From Rhodopirellula europaea 6C (lineage in GTDB: Bacteria > Planctomycetota > Planctomycetia > Pirellulales > Pirellulaceae): a stretch of 59,566 bases of DNA. The stretch spans positions 1 through 59,566 of the forward strand of contig NZ_ANMO01000024.1 of the NCBI RefSeq assembly GCF_000338295.1, given 5' to 3'. The position numbers and the translations under genes were made by a program. The first letter of the stretch is position 1. The number at the start of each line of letters is the position of its first letter. Below are positions 1 through 8,395 of this stretch, in pieces. The notes beneath the pieces were generated by a model. That model saw only the letters and a list, made by a program, of their open reading frames with translations. It had not been told where the DNA came from and ran no database searches.

Positions 1-2317
1 GTGTTTCAATGACATCTGATTCGATTCGCCTGAACAACTCGCGAAGTGACCGCGGCAATAGATCCAAATCGTAGTAGTCGACGTCGTCATTGCAGGTGTT
101 GTGATAGGCACCGACGAAGCGGACTTCATCGGGCAGTTTGATTCCCTGTTCGGCAACGCGGCGACGCACCCGAGGATCGTTGGCCATCACGGCGAACGCC
201 CGAGCATTGGGGCCGCCTCGACCGCCACTGCACGCGCCGCAGTTGTAAGCGGATTCGTGTGGGTTGTTCAGGCTGCCGCTGCCATGACCAAAGAACACGA
301 TGATTGGTGGGAAGGCATCGACCATGCCGATGTCTTGCAAAATCCGAACGACAATTTGAGACATCTCATCGAGGCTGTACCCCATCGACTCGGCATCGGG
401 ACCGGGGGCTTCTGCCAGTCGTTCGAGATGCAACTCTGTTGCTGGCGGACGAACCAAGCTTCCCATCGATTCGCGAATTTGCGATGTCAATCGAGGTGCC
501 AAGATGCGCGCGACCATCGGTACCGTCGCAATGGCACCAAACAACCCGGTGACCCAACCGCCAATCAACGTTCGCGAATTTTGATGAACTTGGTGAGCGA
601 ACCAACCCAGCCGGCGTCGCCGAACGGCACGTCGTTCACCAGCGGCCATTGAAGAAAACAACGGTTCTTCGCGGACGTAGTGCTGTGGTTTTACGATCGC
701 CGGACAAAGAGGACGAAAGCTAGCGTGGTCGGCACCCTGGTAGTACATCGCCACGGCAAAGAAGCCGGCAGCCGATGCGGTGCGGCAATCCGGAGCGACT
801 TCTTCCAGATGTCGGCGAAAGGATTCTTCGCGATCGTCGATGCAGAAGATCGCAGCGTAGGCCGGACGCCGTCGCGAATTCGCGGGCAATTCACGTCGGC
901 GACGAGAGTGAATCGAAATCGCATCAAGTGCTTGGTTGGCGTAGTGGCGTTCGTACGCGGCATGCAACAACCGGCGGCGATCCAACGATGTGAATGACTC
1001 GATTTCGGTTATCAAACATCGCCATTGAGCGGCCGACATGTTCAACATTTGTTCGGGAGTCCAGCCTCCCAATTGAGCCAGCTGAAAAATCGTGTGGGTG
1101 CGAGAACGCGTCGACGGCGTGGACCGGACATCCGCCGATTTCAACGCAAGTCGAAGGATCGCGCTCGCAGTTCCGATGTTGAACTTGGCTTTGCCGAAGT
1201 GCTCGATGGCGTGTGCCAACAAAATCAAACGAACGGCCAAGTACTCGTTGAGCGATCCATTGGGGATTGGATTGGCCAAGAATGGACTGTTCGTTTCCAT
1301 TTGCCAAATCATGCCTGCCCAACCTCTCAGCGAAAGCAGACATTCCGACAGGAAACTTTCGCAGTCGTTGTCCGAGATGCCCAGCCGTTCCAGCGATTGT
1401 TCAATGCTTTGAATGGCATCCCAATCCGACGACTGGACTTCATGTAGCGAAGCGTCAACGTGTTTCATCCAATCGGCACGGATGCTCCACCGGCCCAAGT
1501 ACAAACCCGCGAAAGCCTTGGCGAAGCCGTTTTCTCGTTCGGGCAATGTCCAATCCGCGAAACCTTGGTCGAGGAAGCAGCCACAAAAACGAATCAGGAC
1601 GTCGTCGATCTTCGTATTCAGATCCATCCCGAGTTCACTCAGCATCAGCCGATGGAGTGAATCATTGCTCACCGCCTTCGGTGGTTGAACGTCGGCTGTC
1701 TCAACACCCAGTTGGCAAGTCTCCCACAACGCGTGCAGGGTGAAGGCTTCCCATTGTTGATCGCTCCAGCGATGGATCTGGGATTCACCGGCCGCTTTCA
1801 AGCGATCTTGCAATGGAGCGGGAAGTGGCGATGCCGGATTCGACGACGCGGTGTCAGTGGTGATTGATTCCAGGTGTCGCATTACCCAACCGCGAGTTTG
1901 GGTGATTGTTTTTTCCCGATACGGCGTGGGGACTTCGTCTCGAAAGCGTTTCAGCAATTCGCTCTCGGCCAGGACCCAGCTCAGCCCTGATTCGGGCATC
2001 GGTTGCAGTTCGGTTTGCAACATCGACAAACGCAGCGTGTAGCGAGTCCCAAAGGACGCCACCAGTTTGTCAGCGTCATCCTGCAAGTCAGCCATCAACA
2101 CTTCACGAAGATCCTCGCGGCTGATACGACCTCGCAGAAGCTCTTCGTGGTAGCGTTCCTCGCTGAGATAAGGCTCGCAACCAAATCGGCGTCCACCCTC
2201 GATCACTGCTTTCTCGAAAGGCAGGTCTTCGAAAGCGTGCAACGTGTTGTGGTGAACGAATACTGAGATAGGGCCCTGCGCAGGCAAGAAGTGACGTGCG
2301 TGTTCGATCGCTTGCAG
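1..2317 (-). CDS. dabA: DabA-type inorganic carbon transporter subunit (DUF2309/UPF0753), 3' part outside window
   Basis: The minus strand is open from about 2482 to the left edge, so the C-terminus is outside the window. The predicted protein has the family's N-terminal hallmark FVHHNTLHAFEDLPFE (around 2203-2260), the FCIDDREES motif (about 820-850) and FFGHGSGSLNNPHESAYNCG followed by GACSGG (about 220-297). In characterised DabA a Cys, an Asp, a His and a second Cys bind zinc in a carbonic-anhydrase-like site; all four have counterparts here. DabA works with the NuoL-like membrane protein DabB to take up CO2/bicarbonate; no dabB is visible, so it would have to lie to the left or be absent. 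No ATG or GTG exists in this frame between an in-frame stop at 2483-2485 and the conserved block. The start at 2317 (CTG) is a guess that fits a sigma-54 promoter with a predicted transcript start near 2408. Family call is firm, start is not. Confidence 0.85.
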   Translation of the reverse strand, partial: MQAIEHARHFLPAQGPISVFVHHNTLHAFEDLPFEKAVIEGGRRFGCEPYLSEERYHEELLRGRISREDLREVLMADLQDDADKLVASFGTRYTLRLSMLQTELQPMPESGLSWVLAESELLKRFRDEVPTPYREKTITQTRGWVMRHLESITTDTASSNPASPLPAPLQDRLKAAGESQIHRWSDQQWEAFTLHALWETCQLGVETADVQPPKAVSNDSLHRLMLSELGMDLNTKIDDVLIRFCGCFLDQGFADWTLPERENGFAKAFAGLYLGRWSIRADWMKHVDASLHEVQSSDWDAIQSIEQSLERLGISDNDCESFLSECLLSLRGWAGMIWQMETNSPFLANPIPNGSLNEYLAVRLILLAHAIEHFGKAKFNIGTASAILRLALKSADVRSTPSTRSRTHTIFQLAQLGGWTPEQMLNMSAAQWRCLITEIESFTSLDRRRLLHAAYERHYANQALDAISIHSRRRRELPANSRRRPAYAAIFCIDDREESFRRHLEEVAPDCRTASAAGFFAVAMYYQGADHASFRPLCPAIVKPQHYVREEPLFSSMAAGERRAVRRRRLGWFAHQVHQNSRTLIGGWVTGLFGAIATVPMVARILAPRLTSQIRESMGSLVRPPATELHLERLAEAPGPDAESMGYSLDEMSQIVVRILQDIGMVDAFPPIIVFFGHGSGSLNNPHESAYNCGACSGGRGGPNARAFAVMANDPRVRRRVAEQGIKLPDEVRFVGAYHNTCNDDVDYYDLDLLPRSLRELFRRIESDVIET

Positions 2318-2418
2318 GACGTTTGTGGTTCGATGTGAAGTGTTTGGTTGAGTGTCCTTGTGAAAGGCGCGAAGCGGCGATTTGGGATGCGTCCAAGAAA
2401 ACAGAAGGTCGTTGGGAA

Positions 2419-2434
2419 AGCACGTGTTGTGCCA
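2419..2434 (-). promoter_or_regulatory. Sigma-54 (-24/-12) promoter for dabA
   Basis: Reading the minus strand, TGGCACAACACGTGCT matches the sigma-54 consensus TGGCACG-N4-TTGCA/T, with GG and GC separated by exactly 10 nt. The transcript would start near 2408. That lies downstream of the in-frame stop at 2483, so it limits where dabA can begin. Two inverted repeats sit about 143 and 166 bp upstream, the usual position for NtrC-type activators. Confidence 0.65.
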
Positions 2435-2543
2435 AGGGCGGTTCTGGGAGAAAACGAGTGCGACTGGCGGGCTAAAACAGCGTCAAAAACGGAGTTTCCG
2501 CCCGCTGAGGCAATCTCGCTCACGTTGCATTTCTCCTGACGGT

Positions 2544-2582
2544 GTGCAGGATCTTGCACGCAATGTGTGCAAAGCATTGCAC
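2544..2582. promoter_or_regulatory. Paired inverted-repeat operators (putative NtrC-type enhancer)
   Basis: Two copies of a dyad occur in tandem: GTGCAG-GATC-TTGCAC at 2544-2559 and GTGCAA-AGCA-TTGCAC at 2567-2582, with centres 23 bp apart. The same dyad occurs twice more at 5372-5408. The pair lies between the divergent dabA and histidine kinase genes and ends about 40 bp before the kinase start. It could therefore act as enhancer for dabA and as an autoregulatory site for the two-component genes. NtrC itself binds a related TGCAC-type dyad. Binding by the local regulator is inferred. Confidence 0.65.
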
Positions 2583-2624
2583 GCTGACCGCGAATGAACA
2601 TGACCCTTCAACCACGCAATCCCG

Positions 2625-4004
2625 ATGTTTGACAACCACGATGGACCCAGCGTCAGGCGATTCGCAGCGGTGCTGGCACTGTTGAGCCTGACAGCTTTCG
2701 CGGTCACCGCGTCCATGCTGTACCACGTGCATCATGAACAAGAAATCTTTGCCAAACTGACCCAGCACCTGCCGAAGAGTGATCTCGAGGCCGCTCGTGA
2801 ATTGTCAGGCGAACTCAGTCTGCAAGGCGGATTGTTGGTCCTGTTGGGGCTGAACACAATCGGAACCGCGGTCGCCTTTGCTTGGGTCGTGCGAGGCTAC
2901 CTGACCAGCGAACGGACTTTGGAAGATGTCAAAGTTTATTCAGCAGACGTGCTGGCCAGCATGGACGCCGGAGTGATCACCACCGATCGAAACGGACGGA
3001 TGACCAGTATCAACCCGAGCGGAAAGCAGTTGGTCAGTTGCGATGAAGAACATTTGGGGCGAACATTGGAATCACTCGGAAAGCGGCACGCGTTGCTGGC
3101 CGAGATTCGCGAAGACGTCGCGACTTATCATCACCCGATCCGCGACCGCGACTACAACCTCGACAATCAAGGCCATCGTCAAACGCTGCGAGCCGGATGC
3201 ACTCTGTTGAGAAATCGAAGGGGTGAGGAAATCGGCACTGTCCTGCACGTGCGGGATGTGTCGGAACGAGCCTTGATGGAAGAACGTCTCCGCCGGATGG
3301 AACGTTACATGGGTTTGGGATCACTCGCGGCGGGTTTGCAGCACGAAATCAAAAATCCGCTCAGTGCCTTGTCGCTGCATATTCAGTTGCTTTGCGAGCG
3401 ATTGGAAACAACCACGCAGGACGCGGAAGTTGATGAACTTCTGGACGTTTTGCACACTGAGATCCGCCGCATCAATGATGTTCTCGATGGGTTTCGCAAT
3501 TACGCTTCCACCAACGAAGTTGGCCGGACATCAGTGGACGTCGCGATTCTGATCGAACGATTGGTGCGTTTGCTGCGTCCGCAAGGTGAGCAGCAATCGG
3601 TGAAGCTAGACGTGCAGCTTCCCGCTGAAATGCTGGGACTGATCGAGGGTGATTCCGTGGGTCTTGAACAAGTCCTGCTGAACTTGGCGCTCAACGGAAT
3701 GGCTGCGATGACTGACGGAGGAAAGCTTACATTCCGGCTTAGTCGCCAGGACGAGTTTGTTCGGATCGATGTGCGTGACGAAGGCATCGGCATTCCCGAA
3801 GAAATTCGGTCTCAGATTTTTGACCCTTACTTCACGACTCGCAACAACGGCACTGGCATGGGGTTGGCCTTGTGTGACAAGATCGTTCGCCAGCACGATG
3901 GCAGCATCGATTTTCGGGTGATTGAGAACACCAATCCCGACTCCGACCACTCCGTTTTGGGTACCGAGTTCACGGTCCTCCTTCCACTGAGTCAATCAGC
4001 ATGA
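2625..4004 (+). CDS. NtrB-like PAS sensor histidine kinase
   Basis: A 459-residue inner-membrane sensor kinase. Two hydrophobic segments (about residues 13-35 and 66-90) flank a short, mostly extracytoplasmic stretch of some 30 residues. A PAS-like domain follows (about 105-215). The H-box is GLQHEIKNPLSALS with His240 as the phospho-acceptor. The ATPase domain has an N-box-like LLNLALNGMAAM, a G1 box DEGIGIP and a G2-type GTGMGLAL. Its stop overlaps the start of the response regulator by 4 nt, so the two are almost certainly co-translated partners. The gene lies between dabA and a SulP transporter, which suggests it senses a carbon- or pH-related cue. The very small external loop argues for sensing in the membrane or by the cytoplasmic PAS domain. 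Confidence 0.92.
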   Translation: MFDNHDGPSVRRFAAVLALLSLTAFAVTASMLYHVHHEQEIFAKLTQHLPKSDLEAARELSGELSLQGGLLVLLGLNTIGTAVAFAWVVRGYLTSERTLEDVKVYSADVLASMDAGVITTDRNGRMTSINPSGKQLVSCDEEHLGRTLESLGKRHALLAEIREDVATYHHPIRDRDYNLDNQGHRQTLRAGCTLLRNRRGEEIGTVLHVRDVSERALMEERLRRMERYMGLGSLAAGLQHEIKNPLSALSLHIQLLCERLETTTQDAEVDELLDVLHTEIRRINDVLDGFRNYASTNEVGRTSVDVAILIERLVRLLRPQGEQQSVKLDVQLPAEMLGLIEGDSVGLEQVLLNLALNGMAAMTDGGKLTFRLSRQDEFVRIDVRDEGIGIPEEIRSQIFDPYFTTRNNGTGMGLALCDKIVRQHDGSIDFRVIENTNPDSDHSVLGTEFTVLLPLSQSA

Positions 4005-5368
4005 ACCGCAGCGAATTTTCGGTACTGATCGTCGATGATGAACCCAACATTCGTTCGGGGCTTCAGAAAGGATTGGTCAACGAAGCGGATCGAATCGAAA
4101 CCGCTGCCAACGCGGAAGAAGGCTTGGCGACGTTCGAATCCGGTGTCTACCAGTTGGTGATTGCCGATGTTCGACTGGGTGGCGGCATGGACGGAATTGA
4201 ATTGCTGGGGCGAATTCGGCACCTTGATCCGGAGGTGGCCGTCATCGTCATCACCGCCCACGGGACGGTTGAAACCGCCGTCGATGCGATGCGTGCTGGC
4301 GCGTTTGATTTCATCTCCAAACCGCTCGATCTGAATTTGGTTCGGCAACAGGTTCGAAAGGCACGCGAGCACCGAGAGCTGCGTCAGGAAAATCAATCGC
4401 TGCGAACTCGGTTGGCCGACGCTGGTGAGTTGTCAAACATCATCGGTCAGTGTGCCGCGATGCAGGATGTGTTTCATCAAATCCGACAGGTCGCCGCGAC
4501 CGAAGCCACCGTGATGATCCAGGGCGAGAGCGGTTCGGGCAAAGAACTGGTGGCGCGAGCGTTGCACGATTTGAGCGACCGAAGCGGTGGGCCATTTGTG
4601 GCGGTCAACTTGGGAGCAATGCCCGAGACTCTTCTCGAGAGCGAATTGTTCGGCCACGAGAAAGGGTCGTTCAGCGGTGCTTCGCGGCAAAAACCAGGCT
4701 GCTTTGAGCAGGCGACCGGTGGAACATTGTTCCTCGACGAAGTCACCGAGATGTCAGCGAAAAGCCAAGTCGATTTGCTGCGGGTGTTGGAGTCACGTCG
4801 CTTCACGCGAGTCGGCGGTGAGAAGTTGTTGGAAACCGACGTGCGAGTGGTTTCCGCCACAAACAAATCGGTGCCAGAGCTGATTCAAGACGGCACCTTT
4901 CGCGAAGACCTTTACTACCGATTGAATGTCATTCCAATCGAAGTGCCTTCGCTTCGGCAGCGTCGCGATGACATCCCTTTGTTGATTGAACACTTCCTTC
5001 AACACTTCTGCACACGTCATAGGCGGCCGATGAAACAGATCGCTCCGGACGCCATGCGTGTGCTGGTCGGAGCCCAGTGGCCGGGCAATGTTCGGCAGCT
5101 CCGCAATTTGGTCGAGCGTTTGGTGGTGACTCACACCGGCGACGTGATCGATTCAAACGAACTCCCCGCCGATTCGCAGCCCGCTACAACAGATCGAGGG
5201 GTAAAGACGCTGCCTGCTTCGCTCAGCGAAGCGGTCGAAAACTGCGAGCGTGAGATGATCTCGACCGTTCTGGCCGAATGTGACTTCCACCGAGAGAACA
5301 CGGCCAAACGTCTGGGTGTCAGCGTTCGGACGCTCCACTACAAAATGGGCCGCTACGGTCTGCACTGA
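4001..5368 (+). CDS. NtrC-family sigma-54-dependent response regulator
   Basis: A 455-residue activator with the three classic parts. The receiver has Asp12/Asp13, phospho-acceptor Asp56, Thr85 and Lys107. The AAA+ domain has Walker A GESGSGKE (175-182), the sigma-54 contact loop GSFSGA (222-227, a variant of GAFTGA) and Walker B GGTLFLDEV (240-248). A Fis-type helix-turn-helix fills the last 45 residues. Proteins of this type bind upstream dyads, contact sigma-54 polymerase through the loop and drive open-complex formation. Two dyads begin 4 nt after its stop codon and two more precede its operon. Both dabA and the SulP gene carry matching -24/-12 promoters, so these are its likely targets. 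Confidence 0.93.
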   Translation: MNRSEFSVLIVDDEPNIRSGLQKGLVNEADRIETAANAEEGLATFESGVYQLVIADVRLGGGMDGIELLGRIRHLDPEVAVIVITAHGTVETAVDAMRAGAFDFISKPLDLNLVRQQVRKAREHRELRQENQSLRTRLADAGELSNIIGQCAAMQDVFHQIRQVAATEATVMIQGESGSGKELVARALHDLSDRSGGPFVAVNLGAMPETLLESELFGHEKGSFSGASRQKPGCFEQATGGTLFLDEVTEMSAKSQVDLLRVLESRRFTRVGGEKLLETDVRVVSATNKSVPELIQDGTFREDLYYRLNVIPIEVPSLRQRRDDIPLLIEHFLQHFCTRHRRPMKQIAPDAMRVLVGAQWPGNVRQLRNLVERLVVTHTGDVIDSNELPADSQPATTDRGVKTLPASLSEAVENCEREMISTVLAECDFHRENTAKRLGVSVRTLHYKMGRYGLH

Positions 5369-5371
5369 TTC

Positions 5372-5408
5372 GTGCAATTCTTTGCATGTTCCACGCAATC
5401 GTTTGCAC
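5372..5408. promoter_or_regulatory. Paired inverted-repeat operators upstream of the SulP gene
   Basis: Two dyads, GTGCAA-TTCT-TTGCAT (5372-5387) and ACGCAA-TCGT-TTGCAC (5393-5408), have centres 21 bp apart, so they lie on the same DNA face. They match the pair at 2544-2582. Their centres lie about 186 and 165 bp before the predicted sigma-54 transcript start at 5566, closely matching the dabA arrangement. Confidence 0.65.
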
Positions 5409-5477
5409 GTTCAGTTGGCGGAGGCTCCTTCGACGCGGCGATTTCTTCAATTTCCAAGAAATTTGAGAAGTGTTTCG

Positions 5478-5495
5478 CCCCAGAAAATGCTGGGG
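5478..5495 (+). other. Short GC hairpin, possible end of the two-component transcript
   Basis: CCCCAG and CTGGGG form a 6-bp stem around an AAAATG loop, 110 nt after the response regulator gene and before the SulP promoter. No T-run follows, so it is at best a weak terminator. Confidence 0.3.
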
Positions 5496-5539
5496 AAATG
5501 AGCGGACTGCCCCAGGTCACGCGTGTTGTGAAGATGGGT

Positions 5540-5555
5540 TGGTACGACGCCTGCA
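5540..5555 (+). promoter_or_regulatory. Sigma-54 (-24/-12) promoter for the SulP transporter gene
   Basis: TGGTACGACGCCTGCA matches the sigma-54 consensus, with GG and GC 10 nt apart (GG at 5541-5542, GC at 5553-5554). The predicted transcript start near 5566 lies 50 nt before the ATG at 5616. Paired dyads lie upstream at 5372-5408. Confidence 0.6.
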
Positions 5556-5615
5556 ATTGAGTGCGTTGACCTCTGCAATGGCAGTGGTTTTCACTCAATT
5601 CGCAATGCCAACTTC

Positions 5616-7313
5616 ATGATGAATGCACCTTCGAATTCTTCGACTGCCAGCATGGATACCCCACCCCGCGGTGACATCAGCGGGTTCAAGCGGTTTCTAA
5701 AAGACGATTTGATCGCCGGCGGCTTGGTGTTCTTGATCGCCCTGCCACTCTGTTTGGGGATTTCACTCGCCTCTGGGTTCCCGGCGATCGCTGGTGTGTT
5801 CACCGCGATCGTCGGTTCGATTCTGACGACTTTTCTGAGCAACAGCGAGCTAACCATCAAAGGTCCTGCGGCCGGGATGATCGTGATCGTATTGGGGGCC
5901 GTGAATAGCTTTGGCTATACCGCTGGAGTGGACCCCGTCGCCGACATGCAAGCGTACAAAATGGCTCTCGCAGTTGGTGTTGTTGCCGGTTTAGTTCAGA
6001 TTGCATTCGGTTTGCTGCGAGCGGGGATTCTCGGCGACTTCTTCCCGACCGCTGCCGTCCACGGAATGCTGGCGGCGATCGGTGTCATCATCATGGTCAA
6101 ACAACTTCCCATCGTGGTCGGGCAAACTGCCAGCGGTGAACCACTCGAGATTTTGCAGGAGCTGCCGCACCTCTTGATGAATGCGAATCCCGAGATCGCG
6201 TTGATTGGTGGCGTGTCGCTGCTGATCTTGTTTGGTTTGGCATTTTTGAAGAGTCGAACCAGCGACGGTTTCATCAACAAGGTGCCCGGTCCACTGGTGG
6301 TTCTGTTGGTCGCGATTCCGATGGGAATGGCGATGAACCTAAGCAGCGATCACACATACACACTGATGGGAAAAGAATTCGCGGTCGGCGAAAGCGACTT
6401 GGTGACCGTGCCGTTCAACTTGTTTGGTGCGATCACCTTTCCTGACTTTGGCGTTTTCCTGAGCAGCGAAACACTTCCCGCGGCTTTGGGCTGGGTTCTG
6501 ATGTTTGCGTTGATTGGTTCATTGGAATCGTTGCTCAGCGCCAAAGCGGTCGACATGTTGGATCCCCACAAACGAAAAACCAACTTGGACCGAGACCTTT
6601 GGGCGGTTGGTGTTGGCAACATGGCGGCCTCGTTGATTGGCGGTTTGCCCATGATCTCAGAAATTGTCCGCAGCAAAGCCAACATTGATAATCAGGCCAA
6701 AACTCGTTTCGCGAATATGTGGCATGGAGTTTTCTTGCTTGGATTCGTCGCTTTGTTGCCTGGTTTGATTCACAACATTCCACGAGCGGCGTTGGCCGCG
6801 ATGCTGGTCTTCACCGGCTTTCGTTTGGCATCGCCCAGCGAATTCCGAAGTGTGTACCGCGTTGGCCGCGAACAATTGATCATTTTCGCGACAACGTTGG
6901 TTGCCGTCCTCGCAACGGATCTGTTGATTGGGATTGCGATCGGCATTGCCACCAAGTTTGCCATTCACATGATCAATGGAGTTCCTCTGCGATCGTTGTT
7001 TGTTCCGACGTTGGAGTTCGATGAAGCTTCCGAAACGGAAGTCAACGTTCACGCGGGCGATTCGGCTGTGTTCAGCAACTGGATCGGTTTTCGGCGTCAG
7101 GTCGTCGAAAAAAGCCTCAAACAAGGCAAGAACTGCACCGTCGACTTCAGTGAAGTTCATTTGATCGATCACAGCGTGATGGAAAAATTGCACGAACTCG
7201 AAGGCGAATTCGCTCGCGAAGGGATTGAATTGAACGTCGTTGGGATGGATCATCATCAACCGTTCTCACGACACCCGATGGCTGCTCGAAAGCGATCTCT
7301 CGTGAGTCATTGA
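5616..7313 (+). CDS. SulP-family anion/bicarbonate transporter with STAS domain
   Basis: A 565-residue polytopic inner-membrane protein. After a soluble N-terminus (to about residue 28) comes the SulP signature region beginning [20 protein letters not shown], then many hydrophobic segments to about residue 450. A cytoplasmic STAS domain follows (about 475-555, with [16 protein letters not shown]). SulP proteins move sulfate, bicarbonate or other anions, usually with Na+ or H+, and several bacterial members are bicarbonate importers. Sulfate cannot be ruled out from sequence alone, but sharing a predicted regulator and promoter type with dabA favours bicarbonate. The start is one of two adjacent ATGs (5616 or 5619). 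No clear ribosome-binding site is visible. Confidence 0.9.
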   Translation: MMNAPSNSSTASMDTPPRGDISGFKRFLKDDLIAGGLVFLIALPLCLGISLASGFPAIAGVFTAIVGSILTTFLSNSELTIKGPAAGMIVIVLGAVNSFGYTAGVDPVADMQAYKMALAVGVVAGLVQIAFGLLRAGILGDFFPTAAVHGMLAAIGVIIMVKQLPIVVGQTASGEPLEILQELPHLLMNANPEIALIGGVSLLILFGLAFLKSRTSDGFINKVPGPLVVLLVAIPMGMAMNLSSDHTYTLMGKEFAVGESDLVTVPFNLFGAITFPDFGVFLSSETLPAALGWVLMFALIGSLESLLSAKAVDMLDPHKRKTNLDRDLWAVGVGNMAASLIGGLPMISEIVRSKANIDNQAKTRFANMWHGVFLLGFVALLPGLIHNIPRAALAAMLVFTGFRLASPSEFRSVYRVGREQLIIFATTLVAVLATDLLIGIAIGIATKFAIHMINGVPLRSLFVPTLEFDEASETEVNVHAGDSAVFSNWIGFRRQVVEKSLKQGKNCTVDFSEVHLIDHSVMEKLHELEGEFAREGIELNVVGMDHHQPFSRHPMAARKRSLVSH

Positions 7314-7340
7314 TTCGATCCTTTTGCCCCCTCCGACGTC

Positions 7341-7724
7341 ATGACGCGTCTCTTCGCGGGAACTCCGTTTGATATTCCTCCGACCTGCGATTTGTGCGGT
7401 CAGAAGGAATCCGAGTGCAAATGCACACCCCAGCAAAAGGCCGAGGCTGAAGCCCAACAGCAACGTGAAGCCGACCGGTTGCCGCCGGAAAAGCAAACCG
7501 CACGGGTTCGATTGGACCGGCGCAAAGGTGGCCGAACCGTAACGCTGGTCGAAGGTTTGACGTCCCGCGCGAATGATTTGCCAGACTTGCTTGGAACGTT
7601 GCAGTCTGCATGCGGTGCGGGCGGCACGGTGAAAAAGGCCGACGATTTGATCGAACTGCAAGGTGACCACGTCGAACGCGTGCGGCAGAAACTGGGCGAG
7701 ATCGGCTATCGTCTCAAGAAGTGA
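7341..7724 (+). CDS. SUI1/eIF1-like translation factor (YciH family)
   Basis: A 127-residue protein. The N-terminal third has two CxxC-like pairs (CDLCGQ and CKC) and an acidic/Gln-rich linker. The C-terminal SUI1 fold (about 50-127) has RRKGGRTVTLVEGL, GAGGTVK and a terminal VRQKLGEIGYRLKK, all typical of bacterial eIF1 homologues. These proteins bind the small ribosomal subunit and affect start-codon selection; their role in bacteria is not well settled. It follows the SulP gene by 27 nt but its job gives no reason to link them. Its 3' end overlaps the convergent trmK gene by 19 nt. Confidence 0.92.
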   Translation: MTRLFAGTPFDIPPTCDLCGQKESECKCTPQQKAEAEAQQQREADRLPPEKQTARVRLDRRKGGRTVTLVEGLTSRANDLPDLLGTLQSACGAGGTVKKADDLIELQGDHVERVRQKLGEIGYRLKK

Positions 7725-8389
7725 CCGGACGTCAGGAGTTGGCGGATCGTTTCCAACCTCGCCTGGCTCGTTTCGGTGAGGTTGGGTCTTGCTTGCAGAT
7801 AGCGTTGTTCCTCTGCCAATCGCTGCAACAACTGTTCGTCTTTTCGCAACAGAAACCACGGCCCGAACATCAGGCCCATGGACTCATCCAAACCAGCCCG
7901 GTCTAGCTTCTGATAGACGGGATCGGGTGAAGATCCGGATCGTCTGAAAACCAGCACTTCGAAACGCCGTTTGATGCCGGTGCACTTTTCATCTGTCAAC
8001 CAATAGCCGTTGTCTCTGGCCCATTGTCGGACGGAGTCGATTGCCTTGTTGGGTTGCAACACGATTTGTTGAGGCAGTCGGTTTGGATGCTCACTGAGAA
8101 TGCGAACGATGGATTGGCCACCCATGCCACAAATGCTCAGTGAGTCAATTTCATTTTCCTCGATGACGTCCATCCCATCGCCAAGTCGAACTTCCGCGTT
8201 CAGTCGTTCCAAGGTGGCGGAGGAATTCTGATGCGGTTGCGGTTTGTTCTCCACCGCGATGCCTCGTTCGATCCGGCTGGCTGACAACAGAGCGGCGAGC
8301 AGATGACCATGATCCGATCCAATGTCGGCGTGGATCTTTCCTCGGATTTCTGCCGCAACCAGTTTGAGGCGGGCATCAAGTCGAGGCAT
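7706..8389 (-). CDS. trmK: tRNA (adenine-22-N1) methyltransferase, TrmK family
   Basis: A 227-residue cytoplasmic SAM-dependent methyltransferase. The N-terminal RLKLVAAEIRGKIHADIGSD holds the SAM-binding motif I (ADIGSDHGHL). The SICGMGGQSIVRIL stretch and LQPNKAIDSVRQW are typical of the TrmK/COG2384 family, which methylates N1 of A22 in bacterial tRNAs. Its length fits the family. It starts 6 nt after the receiver-kinase gene and is probably the last gene of that transcript. No functional link to the signalling genes is evident. Confidence 0.85.
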   Translation of the reverse strand: MPRLDARLKLVAAEIRGKIHADIGSDHGHLLAALLSASRIERGIAVENKPQPHQNSSATLERLNAEVRLGDGMDVIEENEIDSLSICGMGGQSIVRILSEHPNRLPQQIVLQPNKAIDSVRQWARDNGYWLTDEKCTGIKRRFEVLVFRRSGSSPDPVYQKLDRAGLDESMGLMFGPWFLLRKDEQLLQRLAEEQRYLQARPNLTETSQARLETIRQLLTSGHFLRR

Positions 8390-8395
8390 GGCAGA

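Noticed and set aside
101-2266. Several plus-strand open frames of 60-180 codons across the left end
   Set aside because: They lie opposite the DabA reading frame, have no recognisable motifs and are shadows of it.
2203-2601. Minus-strand 132-codon frame overlapping the dabA start
   Set aside because: It lacks the DabA conserved block, which is in another frame. Kept only as part of the start-codon question.
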